Below the pieces are notes generated by a model that saw only the letters and a program-made list of their open reading frames with translations, was not told the DNA's origin and searched no databases. 59,337 bases of DNA, taken from contig JAEYZH010000196.1 of NCBI GenBank assembly GCA_023430685.1, positions 1 through 59,337 on the forward strand. Reading direction: 5' to 3'. Positions 17,671 through 27,168 of the stretch are shown in pieces. The position numbers and the translations under genes were made by a program. How positions within the stretch are numbered: position 1 is the stretch's first letter; each line of letters starts with the position of its first letter. This DNA comes from Pseudomonadota bacterium. Lineage in GTDB: Bacteria; Pseudomonadota; Gammaproteobacteria; Xanthomonadales; Rhodanobacteraceae.

Positions 17671-17844
17671 GCTGGACGCGCGCAGCGCGGCCGGCGCCTT
17701 CTGCGCGTCGAAGCAAGAGCGGCCGGCCGACCTTCGGTCGTCCAGCCTACCCATGCCGATGCCGGCTGGACGCGCGCAGCGCGACCGGCGCCTTCTGCGC
17801 GTCGAAGCAGGAGCGGCCGGCCGACCTTCGGTCGTCCAGCCTAC
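17667..17844. repeat. Family B palindromic repeat, two units
   Basis: Two near-identical units of about 80 bases, each bounded by GTAGGCTGGACG (or GCTGGACG) and the inverted CGTCCAGCCTAC, with inner inverted GGCCGGCGC/GCCGGCCG. They exactly fill the gap between convergent amiD and rsuA. The left head gives the amiD stop and the right head gives the rsuA stop (17841-17843). Confidence 0.9.
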
Positions 17845-18557
17845 GTGTGCGGGTGCTCGCGCGCGAATATGTGGCCGACTTCGGCCGGATCGAGCATGCG
17901 CCACTCGCCCACTCCGAGGTCACCGAGCTGCAAACAGCCGATCGCGCTCCGATGCAGCGTGACGACATGGTTGCCGACCGCGGCGAACATGCGCCGCACC
18001 TGGTGATATCGGCCTTCGCGAATCGCCAGGCGCGCGCGGCGCGGCGCGAGCACCTCGAGCGACGCGGGTTCGAGCGGTACGGTTTCGGATTCGAGCATCA
18101 GGGTCCCGCTCGCGAACAGCGCGGCTTCGTCACCACGCAGGTCATGCGCGAGCGTCGCCTCGTAGACCTTCGCGACCTGCGCGCGCGGCGAAATGATCCG
18201 GTGCAGCAACGCGCCGTCGTCGGTGAACAACAACAGGCCCGAGGTGTCGCGATCAAGCCGGCCGACGGTCGACAACGCCGGATCGCGCGCGCGCCAGCGC
18301 GGCGGCAGCAGGTCATGGACGATGCGGCCCGCGTCACGCGTGGAACAGGTGAAACCGGTCGGCTTGTGCATCATCAGCACGAGGCCCGCGGGAGGATCCA
18401 GCGGTTCGCCGTCGACGCGCACGTCGGCGTGCCCGACGCGATCGTCCGCGTACAGCACCTCGCCGGCGGCATCGGTGATGCGGCCTTCGCGGAACATCGC
18501 GGCGACCTGCTTGCGGCTGCCGTAGCCGAGGTTCGCGATGCGCTTGAGCAGCTTCAC
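17841..18557 (-). CDS. rsuA: 16S rRNA pseudouridine(516) synthase RsuA
   Basis: 238 residues. An N-terminal S4-like RNA-binding segment (K-L-L-K-R-I-A-N-L-G-Y-G-S-R-K-Q) precedes the synthase domain with G-R-L-D-R-D-T-S-G-L-L-L-F-T, which contains the catalytic Asp of the RsuA family. The late G-R-Y-H-Q-V-R-R-M motif fits RsuA. It isomerises a uridine of 16S rRNA. The start is GTG at 18557, overlapping the rsmC stop by four bases (GTGA), so the two are translationally coupled. Confidence 0.88.
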   Translation of the reverse strand: MKLLKRIANLGYGSRKQVAAMFREGRITDAAGEVLYADDRVGHADVRVDGEPLDPPAGLVLMMHKPTGFTCSTRDAGRIVHDLLPPRWRARDPALSTVGRLDRDTSGLLLFTDDGALLHRIISPRAQVAKVYEATLAHDLRGDEAALFASGTLMLESETVPLEPASLEVLAPRRARLAIREGRYHQVRRMFAAVGNHVVTLHRSAIGCLQLGDLGVGEWRMLDPAEVGHIFAREHPHT

Positions 18558-19615
18558 GCGCGCGCCCCGCGCGCCGCGATCACCTTGAACCCATCGCGCT
18601 CCGCGACGCGACGCACGTCGCCGAAGCGCGCCGCGAGCGTCGCTTCGTACGGCAGGTGGCGGTTCGCGACGAGCCAGAGTTCGCCGTCGGCGCGCAGCCC
18701 TTGCGCCGCTGCCGTGATGAAGGCCTGGCCGAGTTCGGGACGGTCGGCACGGCCCTGGTGGAACGGCGGATTGCTCACGATCGCGTCGTAACGGCGCTCG
18801 AGTCCGTCCGCGACGTCGTGCCAGATCAGCGATGTCGCGACGGGCCGGCCCGCGGCGGCGATCGCGCGGTCGAGATTGAGGCGCGCCGGCTCCATTGCGC
18901 GCTGTTCGGCTTCGTACAGGTCGATCGCCTCGACACGTTCGCAGCGCCGCACGAGTTCGGTCGAGAGATAGCCATAACCGGCGCCGAGGTCCGCGACATG
19001 GCCGTGCAACGTGGACGGCAGATGCTCGGCCAGCAGCGCGGACGCCGCATCGATGCGGTCCCAGGCGAACAGCCCCGGCCGGCTCACGTAGCGGCCATCG
19101 AGGATCGGCCGCATCGCATCGAGGTCGAGCCATGCTTCGAGCTGCGCGTCATCGGTCCGTTCGCCGAGAGGCGCGCTCCAGAACACGCGGCACTTGTGCT
19201 TGGACACGCTGTGCACGGGGCCAGTGAGTTGCGCGAGGTCGGCCTCGCCGGAGCGCGCGCCTTCGCTGTTGGCCTGGCACGCGACGACGATGCCGCCTGG
19301 CGCCGCATGGCGTACCGCGCGCGCGAGCAGCGCGCGTGCCTCGTCGCGCTGGCGCGGCGGCAGCACCAGCACGCGCGCAAAGCGCCGATCGCGATCGACG
19401 CGTGATGCCGCATGCACGCGATAGTGCGCGAGTTCGTCATTCGCGGGCTTGAAGCTCTGTTCGCAGATGAATGCGCTGCGTGGCCACGCGTGCAGCCATG
19501 CGCCCGCGCGCGCGCGCAGGAACAGCACGCCACCCTCGCCGGGCGGCAACGCGATCTCGCCGACCGCCAGCGGCAGGAACAGCGCATCGAGCGCCGCGTC
19601 GTCGGACGTTGCCAC
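18554..19615 (-). CDS. rsmC: RsmC-like 16S rRNA (guanine-1207-N2) methyltransferase
   Basis: 353 residues in two homologous halves, as in RsmC: a degenerate N-terminal methyltransferase-like domain and a C-terminal catalytic domain with the SAM motif D-L-G-A-G-Y-G and the amino-methyltransferase motif S-N-P-P-F-H-Q-G. The product methylates a guanine of 16S rRNA in the small subunit. The start taken is GTG (19613-19615), just after the yajD stop. Its end overlaps the rsuA start. Pairing two 16S rRNA modification genes in one operon supports the assignment. Confidence 0.85.
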   Translation of the reverse strand: MATSDDAALDALFLPLAVGEIALPPGEGGVLFLRARAGAWLHAWPRSAFICEQSFKPANDELAHYRVHAASRVDRDRRFARVLVLPPRQRDEARALLARAVRHAAPGGIVVACQANSEGARSGEADLAQLTGPVHSVSKHKCRVFWSAPLGERTDDAQLEAWLDLDAMRPILDGRYVSRPGLFAWDRIDAASALLAEHLPSTLHGHVADLGAGYGYLSTELVRRCERVEAIDLYEAEQRAMEPARLNLDRAIAAAGRPVATSLIWHDVADGLERRYDAIVSNPPFHQGRADRPELGQAFITAAAQGLRADGELWLVANRHLPYEATLAARFGDVRRVAERDGFKVIAARGARA

Positions 19616-19619
19616 CGTG

Positions 19620-19997
19620 TCAGCCCTTGCGGCCGCCGCGCTCGAGCATGGCCTTGAGATCCGCGAACGGATTGCCGGTGGCGGGAGCGACGCCTGCCTC
19701 GCGCGCATCGCCCTCGATGTGGTCGATGTAGCGAGAATGCTCGTTGTCATGGCAGTACAGGCAGAGCAGTTCCCAGTTGCTGCCGTCTGGCGGGTTGAAG
19801 TCGTGGTCGTGGTTGCGGTGGTGCACGGTGAGCTCGTGCAGGTTCGCGCGCGTGAACTCGCGCGCGCATCGACCGCAGATCCACGGGTACATCCCGAGCG
19901 CGCGTTCGCGGTAGCCGTGGCCACGCTGTTCGGCCTCGCGTCGCGCCTTCGCGACGATGCCATCGAGCTTCGCGTTGTCGATACGTCGCTTGTCCAT
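19620..19997 (-). CDS. yajD: YajD-like HNH nuclease family protein
   Basis: 125 residues. The HNH fold is visible: two C-x2-C pairs (I-C-G-R-C and L-C-L-Y-C-H) around E-L-T-V-H-H-R-N-H-D-H-D, with N and H in the final C-H-D-N-E-H. YajD homologues are conserved but their substrate is not established. It is the first gene of a tight three-gene operon with rsmC and rsuA. The start at M-D-K-R-R was chosen because upstream codons run into a half REP arm (20023-20046). Confidence 0.85.
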   Translation of the reverse strand: MDKRRIDNAKLDGIVAKARREAEQRGHGYRERALGMYPWICGRCAREFTRANLHELTVHHRNHDHDFNPPDGSNWELLCLYCHDNEHSRYIDHIEGDAREAGVAPATGNPFADLKAMLERGGRKG

Positions 19998-20022
19998 CGA
20001 TGCCCACCACCCTCGCCGCATT

Positions 20023-20046
20023 GTAGGAGCGCACCCTGTGCGCGAC
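20023..20046. repeat. Single REP family A arm (GCGCAC type)
   Basis: One GTAGGAGC-headed arm with the GCGCAC-CCT-GTGCGC hairpin, without its inverted partner. It sits just upstream of the yajD start. Confidence 0.8.
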
Positions 20047-20125
20047 CACCCGTTCGTTCCGGCGCGTGCGCACCGGCAACCCACCGGACCGAGGAGTGGC
20101 TCGCCGGTGTCGAGGCGGAGTGCCG

Positions 20126-21793
<1,668 letters not shown>

Positions 21794-21907
21794 GGGGTTG
21801 CCGGGACTGCGAAGGCGCGCATTGTAGCCGTTCGCGGCGGTCGCGGCTGGCGGAACAGGCGAAGGAAGCGTCAAACACCGCAACGCGGCGCACGCAAGGC
21901 ACAGATG

Positions 21908-22208
21908 CAGGAGCCCACCCTGTGGGCGATCCGCGCAGGATACCGGTCATTCGCGGGTCTTCAGATTCCCGCGAATCGCGCACAGGGTGCGCTCCTACGG
22001 AAGCCGCGCGTGTAGGAGCCCACCCTGTGGGCGACCCACGCAGGCAACCGGTCGTTCGCGGGTTTTCGGATTCCCGCGAATCGCGCACAGGGTGCGCTCC
22101 TGCGGAAGCCGCGCGTGTAGGAGCCCACCCTGTGGGCGACGCGCGCAGGCAACCGGTCGTTCGCGAGTTCCCGGATTCCCGCGAATCGCGCACAGGGTGC
22201 GCTCCTAC
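21908..22208. repeat. REP family A array, three full units
   Basis: Units begin at about 21908, 22012 and 22117 with spacing near 105 bases. In all three the left arm is GCCCAC type and the right arm GCGCAC type. The array lies between the upstream region of the ABC-F gene and the 3' end of the cytochrome gene, whose TAG stop (22205-22207) is the head of the last arm. Confidence 0.9.
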
Positions 22209-24199
22209 CGCGTGCGCTGCCCGGGGTTTCGGAGCGCTGGAACGTGCCGCCACGCGGCGGCGAGGACGAGCAGCGCGGCGAGCAGCAGCGTCGCGGGGGA
22301 ATCGATCGGCACCGCGCGAACTACAGCGCCGCGGCAAGCGGCGGGCATCGGCGCCGCATCCGGACCGGGCCACGCGGCCGCGAACGCAGCCGCATCGGCG
22401 CAGCTCACGCTGCGATCGCCGTCGAAGTCGCCCGCGAGGCAGGCTTCGACACCGGATTCGCCGACATTGACGCAGGCTTCGAGCCGTCCCGCATCACCGC
22501 CGTCGAGCACGCCGTTGCCATCGAAGTCGCCGCGCAGGAAGCCGCCGAGCGCGAGCGTTGCGTTGGCCATCTCGACCGGTGGCGAGCGGCCGCTCTGCTC
22601 CCACAGGCCGTAGAGCGTGTCGCCCCAATGGTCGCTCGTGTTGCCGTCGCGCAGCGCTTCGATGTAGTGGCGCGTCGCGGTCTGGTAGTGCACGGCGACG
22701 CGCACCTGCGCGGCGCCGTCGGGCAAGCGGAAGCGCGCGTCGTCCCAATGCTGGCCATCCGCGTACGCGCGCCCGACCGCGGGTGCGCCGGCCGCGGCGT
22801 AGGCCGCATTGGAGAAGCCGCGTGGCGGGATGCGCGAGTCCTTGACCACGGTGTCGGCGAGCGCCATATGCGTGGTGCGCCCTGCCTCGTGGCCGGTCAT
22901 CGCCGCGGCCGTTGCGGAGAGGCCGACCGCCATCTCGTAGACGACGGTGCCGGCTTCGTCGAGTTCCGCGGTCTCTGCGTCGTAGTGGCCGTAGGCCTGC
23001 AGGAGGCCGCCGCCCGCATCGAACACCTGCACCTCGACCCAGGCGCGCCGACCCTCGATGTGACCGGTCGGCAGCTTGTGCCCGCTCTCGTTGATCACGC
23101 GCGCACGCAGCACGCCGCCGGGTTGCTGTTCGAGTTCGAGCGACGCGGCGCGACGCAGCATGTCGTCGGCGCGCTCCATCCCCAATGCGATCGCAGCCTG
23201 GTCGACCGCTGGATCATCGGCGTAGTAGCGGCCGATGATGTCGAGCACCCACGACGACGCACCCGCGAAATCGTGGCTGCGCAGATCGGGGCGTTGGGGT
23301 CCGCCGCTGGCCGCCATGCCACTGCGCACCGGCATGTGGCAGTCCTGGCAGCTCGATACCACGCCGCCGCCGTCGCCGCCGAAACGGCCGCCCATGTCGA
23401 CTCCGCCCGCCGCGAACGAGGACAGGCGCCACTCCGAGAACGTGCGCTCCAGCGGGAACTGGTGCGCGAGGTCCTCGCTGTCGGTCGGCGTGTCGAGCGC
23501 GTTGTAGCGGTAGCTGCCGTCGTCCTGGCGCGAGACCGCGACATTGCCGACGTCGTGGCAGGTGCCGCACAGCGCGCTGCTGCGGTGGTAGGGCGAAGTC
23601 AGGAGTTCATGCGAGGGCGCTGCATCCGGGCGCGGACCGCGCCTGACGCCGGCAGGATCGAGCACGAACATCGCGTTGCCGGTGTGCGCGGGCACCGACG
23701 AGAGCGCAGCGAGCACCGATTCGTCGCGCGCCGGACTGCTGCCCGGCCGGTAGGTCGGATCGACCATCGAATGGCAGAAGTGGCAGTCCACGCCTTCGCG
23801 GTCGCGATCGGACAGCGTGCTGCCGTCGGCGACCGCGACATTGCCGCTGACCACCGCCATCGGCACATGGCAGCGCAGGCAGAAAGAGCCGACGTTGGCG
23901 ACGTCCTGGTTCGCGTTCGCGAGCTGCGCGTAGAACAGCGGATCGCGCCCGGCCTGCGCCATCAGGCTGCCGCGCCAGCTGTCGTACGGCGCGGCGTCGG
24001 AACCGGTGTTCGCGTGGCAGGCCGAACACAGTTGCGGCGACTGGAACGCACCCGCATGCGCGTCGCCGGTCTGGGTGCCCGAGACGAGGAAATCCTTCTG
24101 CGTCATCGGGATCGGATCGGCGACCGCGTGCGCGGCGAACCACGCAGCCGCCATCCACACCGCGTGCCGCACGCCACGCCGACCACGAGTGCTGGCCAT
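22205..24199 (-). CDS. Exported multihaem c-type cytochrome with dockerin-like repeats and C-terminal anchor
   Basis: 664 residues. A signal peptide (about 1-27) leads a haem-binding region with five C-x2-C-H sites: C58, C107, C139 (C-H-F-C-H), C211 and C284. Additional His residues could be distal ligands. After a beta-rich middle come two Ca-binding loops of dockerin type, G-D-F-D-G-N-G-V-L-D and G-D-F-D-G-D-R-S-V-S, about 40 residues apart. The protein ends with V-P-I-D-S-P-A, a hydrophobic helix and a basic tail, resembling IPTL/PEP-CTERM-type sorting tails. The role is probably periplasmic or surface electron transfer; partner unknown. The start at 24199 has an AGGGGAG site; 24229 is an alternative. 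The stop TAG comes from a REP head. Confidence 0.82.
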   Translation of the reverse strand: MASTRGRRGVRHAVWMAAAWFAAHAVADPIPMTQKDFLVSGTQTGDAHAGAFQSPQLCSACHANTGSDAAPYDSWRGSLMAQAGRDPLFYAQLANANQDVANVGSFCLRCHVPMAVVSGNVAVADGSTLSDRDREGVDCHFCHSMVDPTYRPGSSPARDESVLAALSSVPAHTGNAMFVLDPAGVRRGPRPDAAPSHELLTSPYHRSSALCGTCHDVGNVAVSRQDDGSYRYNALDTPTDSEDLAHQFPLERTFSEWRLSSFAAGGVDMGGRFGGDGGGVVSSCQDCHMPVRSGMAASGGPQRPDLRSHDFAGASSWVLDIIGRYYADDPAVDQAAIALGMERADDMLRRAASLELEQQPGGVLRARVINESGHKLPTGHIEGRRAWVEVQVFDAGGGLLQAYGHYDAETAELDEAGTVVYEMAVGLSATAAAMTGHEAGRTTHMALADTVVKDSRIPPRGFSNAAYAAAGAPAVGRAYADGQHWDDARFRLPDGAAQVRVAVHYQTATRHYIEALRDGNTSDHWGDTLYGLWEQSGRSPPVEMANATLALGGFLRGDFDGNGVLDGGDAGRLEACVNVGESGVEACLAGDFDGDRSVSCADAAAFAAAWPGPDAAPMPAACRGAVVRAVPIDSPATLLLAALLVLAAAWRHVPALRNPGQRTR

Positions 24200-24315
24200 C
24201 TCCCCACTCCCCTCGCCGCGATGGGGCATCCTCCCGGCGCCCGCGGCGGACGGCCCTGATCTGGATCAAGAACCGGGGTGCCGGCTCGCGCCGTCGGGAA
24301 CGAGTGAAGCGCGCG

Positions 24316-25296
24316 CTAGACTCCGAGCCCCGCGACCAGCTCGAACGAGCGCACGCGCGCCGCATGGTCATGGATGTTCGCGGTGAGCATGAGCTCGTCC
24401 GGCCGGTGGCGCGCGATGAACGCGCGCAGGCCTTCGCGCACGGTGTCCGGGCCGCCGACGACCGAGCAGGCGAGCGCGTTCTGCACGCCGGCCTTCTCCT
24501 GCGCTGTCCAGTAGGATTCGATGTCGTCGATCGGCGGCGGCACCAGCCCGAGCCTGCCGCGTCGCAGGTTCACGAAACTCTGCTGCAGCGTCGTGAACAG
24601 CCGACGCGCCTGCGCATCGTCGTCCGCGACGATCACGTTCGCCGCGAGCATCGCGTACGGGCGATCGAGGCGCGCCGATGGCCGGAACTCGCGCCGATAG
24701 AGATCCAGCGCGGCTTCCATCGCATCCGGCGCGAAATGCGAGGCGAACGCGAACGGCAAGCCGAGCGCGGCCGCGAGTCGCGCGCTGAACAGGCTCGAGC
24801 CGAGCAGCCAGACCGGTACCGGGATGCCCGCGCCGGGCACCGCGCGCACGGCTTGCCCCGGTTGCGCCGGTTCGAAGTAGCCGAGCAGTTCGAGCACATC
24901 GTTCGGAAACGCCTCCGCACTGTCGAAGTAGCGCCGCAGCGCCTTCGCGGTCGCCTGGTCGGTACCGGGCGCGCGACCGAGGCCGAGGTCGATGCGATCG
25001 GGATACAGCGAGGCGAGCGTGCCGAACTGCTCGGCCACCTGCAGCGGCGCGTGGTTCGGCAGCATGACGCCGCCCGCACCGACGCGAATCGTCGACGTAC
25101 CACCTGCGACATGCCCGATCAGCACCGAGGTCGCCGCACTCGCGATCCCGGGCATGTTGTGGTGCTCGGCGAGCCAGTAGCGCCGATAACCGAGGCGTTC
25201 GGCGTGGCGCGCGAGGTCGAGCGTGTTGCGGAACGAGGTCGCGACGTCGCTGCCTTCGCAGACCGGAGCGAGATCGAGGATCGAGAGGGGAATCAT
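24316..25296 (-). CDS. LLM-class flavin-dependent oxidoreductase (luciferase-like)
   Basis: 326 residues with the luciferase-like monooxygenase fold: opening I-P-L-S-I-L-D-L-A-P-V, the R-Y-W-L-A-E-H-H-N-M-P segment, R-V-G-A-G-G-V-M-L-P-N-H and D-L-G-L-G-R-A-P-G. These mark the MsnO8/YhbW-like subgroup, which uses reduced FMN to oxidise unknown substrates. The start at M-I-P-L-S was chosen. It is divergent from the methyltransferase gene across about 115 bases. Confidence 0.88.
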   Translation of the reverse strand: MIPLSILDLAPVCEGSDVATSFRNTLDLARHAERLGYRRYWLAEHHNMPGIASAATSVLIGHVAGGTSTIRVGAGGVMLPNHAPLQVAEQFGTLASLYPDRIDLGLGRAPGTDQATAKALRRYFDSAEAFPNDVLELLGYFEPAQPGQAVRAVPGAGIPVPVWLLGSSLFSARLAAALGLPFAFASHFAPDAMEAALDLYRREFRPSARLDRPYAMLAANVIVADDDAQARRLFTTLQQSFVNLRRGRLGLVPPPIDDIESYWTAQEKAGVQNALACSVVGGPDTVREGLRAFIARHRPDELMLTANIHDHAARVRSFELVAGLGV

Positions 25297-25412
25297 GCGC
25301 ACTCCTGCACGGCCATCCACCCGAGATGGGGCTGGTCAGCGCGAATTCGAGCCTGCCGCGCGAGCGGCATCGCGACGCGTATGATCTGGGCGCCACCGCA
25401 CCGGACCCGGGA

Positions 25413-26231
25413 ATGAACCGCGACCTCAATCCGCAAGCCGAGCAGATGGGCGACGAATCGATGGCGCGCAACCTCGCGTTCCAGGCGCAGGCGATCTGGC
25501 CGCAGGAACAGGCGCTGTTCGAACGCTACGCCCTCGAGGGCGCCGTGCGCATCCTCGACCTCGGCTGCGGCACCGGCGAGATCTCGCGCCGTCTCGCGCG
25601 TCGCTATCCGCGCGCGAGCATCACGGGCATCGACATCCTCGAAGGCAACCTCGCGCTCGCTCGAGCGGCGAACGCCGGTTTCGAAGCGCGCGTGCATTAC
25701 GAGGCCGGCGATGCATTCGCGCTCGCGCACGCGGATGCGAGCTTCGACCTCGTCGTGTGCCGCCACCTGTCGCAGTCGGTGCCGGAGTTCCCGCGCGTGC
25801 TCGACGAGATCGGCCGCGTGCTGCGGCCAGGCGGCTGGCTGCACTTGCTGTCCGAGGACTACGCGATGCTGCGGATGCCACGCGGCGAGCGGGATCCGGA
25901 CCGCTTCTGGGTCGACGTGGTGCTGCCCTACCTCGAGTCGATCGGCTGCGACGGTCGCATCGGCCGGCATTCGCCGCCGCTGCTAGCGGAACGCGGTTAT
26001 CGCGACATCGCGGTCGACTACGTGGTCGTCGACACCCGACGCGTGCCGCGTGAAACCTTCGGCGGCATCCTGCGCGCGTGGCGCGACGGCTACGTCGACG
26101 TGCTCGCGGCAGCAGGTCGCCTCGATCCGTCCGAGGTGCGCGCCGACTTCGATGCGATGATCGACGCGATCGAAACGCCGCCGAATTACGCGGTCTGGCA
26201 CGTGCCAGTGATCTCGGCGCGGCGCCCGTGA
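25413..26231 (+). CDS. SAM-dependent class I methyltransferase
   Basis: 272 residues. Motif I is I-L-D-L-G-C-G-T-G-E, motif II ends in G-I-D-I-L, and the post-motif segment F-D-L-V-V-C-R-H-L-S and V-L-R-P-G-G-W-L match the methyltransferase_11/25 type. The substrate is unknown. The start M-N-R-D-L-N is preferred over the in-frame ATG at 25326, which would add 29 polar residues. Confidence 0.8.
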   Translation: MNRDLNPQAEQMGDESMARNLAFQAQAIWPQEQALFERYALEGAVRILDLGCGTGEISRRLARRYPRASITGIDILEGNLALARAANAGFEARVHYEAGDAFALAHADASFDLVVCRHLSQSVPEFPRVLDEIGRVLRPGGWLHLLSEDYAMLRMPRGERDPDRFWVDVVLPYLESIGCDGRIGRHSPPLLAERGYRDIAVDYVVVDTRRVPRETFGGILRAWRDGYVDVLAAAGRLDPSEVRADFDAMIDAIETPPNYAVWHVPVISARRP

Positions 26232-26359
26232 TCGCGAACGCGCGTGGTCCCCGCATGGCCGATCTGAGCTGAGGTCCCTCGCGCGCGGGCTGCGGGCGGG
26301 CCGGGACTTTGCGGGAGTCGCTTCAGCCCGGTGCCGGTGCCCGAACGCTCAAGCTGCGA
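26232..26359. other. Intergenic gap between convergent methyltransferase and yhhQ genes
   Basis: 128 bases. It contains short GC palindromes and one GGGAGTCGCTTCAGC element similar to the GGGAGGGGCTTCAGC palindrome at 56292. No gene seen. Confidence 0.4.
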
Positions 26360-27112
26360 TCAGCGCACCCTGCGCGACTCCCCTTCGTCCCGCAGGCTGA
26401 ACGGCGTGAAGCGCGTGCGCTCGTCGTAGACGTCCACGCCTTCGCGCCGCTTGAGGAAACCGACCACCGCGTAGGTGACCGGCGTGAAGGCGACTTCGAC
26501 CAGCACCTTCATCGTCCAGTTGAACGCGATCACCTTCAGGATCGTCTCGCCTTCCCAGATACCGATGAACGCGATCGGGTAGAACACGAGGCTGTCGATG
26601 CCCTGCCCGACCATCGTCGAGCCGATCGTGCGCGTCCACAGCCAGCGCCCGCGCGTCCAGACCTTCATCTTCGCGAGCACGTAGGAATTGGTGAAGTCGC
26701 CGAGCCAGTAGCCTGCCATCGAGGCGGCCACGATGCGCCAGGTGCTGCCGAACACGGTTTCGAGCGCGGGCTGCAGCGTCGCGTTGAACGGCTCGTCGGG
26801 GCTCGGCGTCATCGAGAGGATGACCCAGGTCATGAAGCTCGCGAACGCGAGGCCCGCGAAGCCGGCCCAGATCGCGCGGCGCGCGCGCGCATAGCCGTAC
26901 ACCTCGGTCAGCACGTCGCCGAAGATGTAGCTGACCGGGAAGAACAGGTTGCCCGCGCCGAAACTCAGCGCGCCGAGCAGCGGCAAGGTGACCGTGCAAA
27001 CCTTGGACGGCCCGATCAGGTTCGAACAGAGCAGCACCGCGACCATGCCGCCGACGAGCAGGTCGTAGTAACGAAAACCGCGCACGCTCGGCGCGGTGGT
27101 GGTCGACGCCAT
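26360..27112 (-). CDS. yhhQ: Queuosine precursor transporter (YhhQ/VUT family)
   Basis: 250 residues with about six transmembrane helices. Family marks are Y-D-L-L-V-G-G-M early, then F-P-V-S-Y-I-F-G-D-V-L-T-E-V-Y-G-Y, R-T-I-G-S-T-M-V-G-Q-G-I-D-S-L and a late T-P-V-T-Y-A-V-V-G-F-L-K-R-R-E. Homologues import preQ0/preQ1, precursors of the queuosine modification of tRNA. The start M-A-S-T-T-T was chosen; upstream codons are Arg/Gly-rich without family counterpart. Confidence 0.9.
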   Translation of the reverse strand: MASTTTAPSVRGFRYYDLLVGGMVAVLLCSNLIGPSKVCTVTLPLLGALSFGAGNLFFPVSYIFGDVLTEVYGYARARRAIWAGFAGLAFASFMTWVILSMTPSPDEPFNATLQPALETVFGSTWRIVAASMAGYWLGDFTNSYVLAKMKVWTRGRWLWTRTIGSTMVGQGIDSLVFYPIAFIGIWEGETILKVIAFNWTMKVLVEVAFTPVTYAVVGFLKRREGVDVYDERTRFTPFSLRDEGESRRVR

Positions 27113-27168
27113 CGGATTCCCCTGCCGGACGCCCGCATGGTAGCCGGCAGGGTGCACCGATGCGATGG

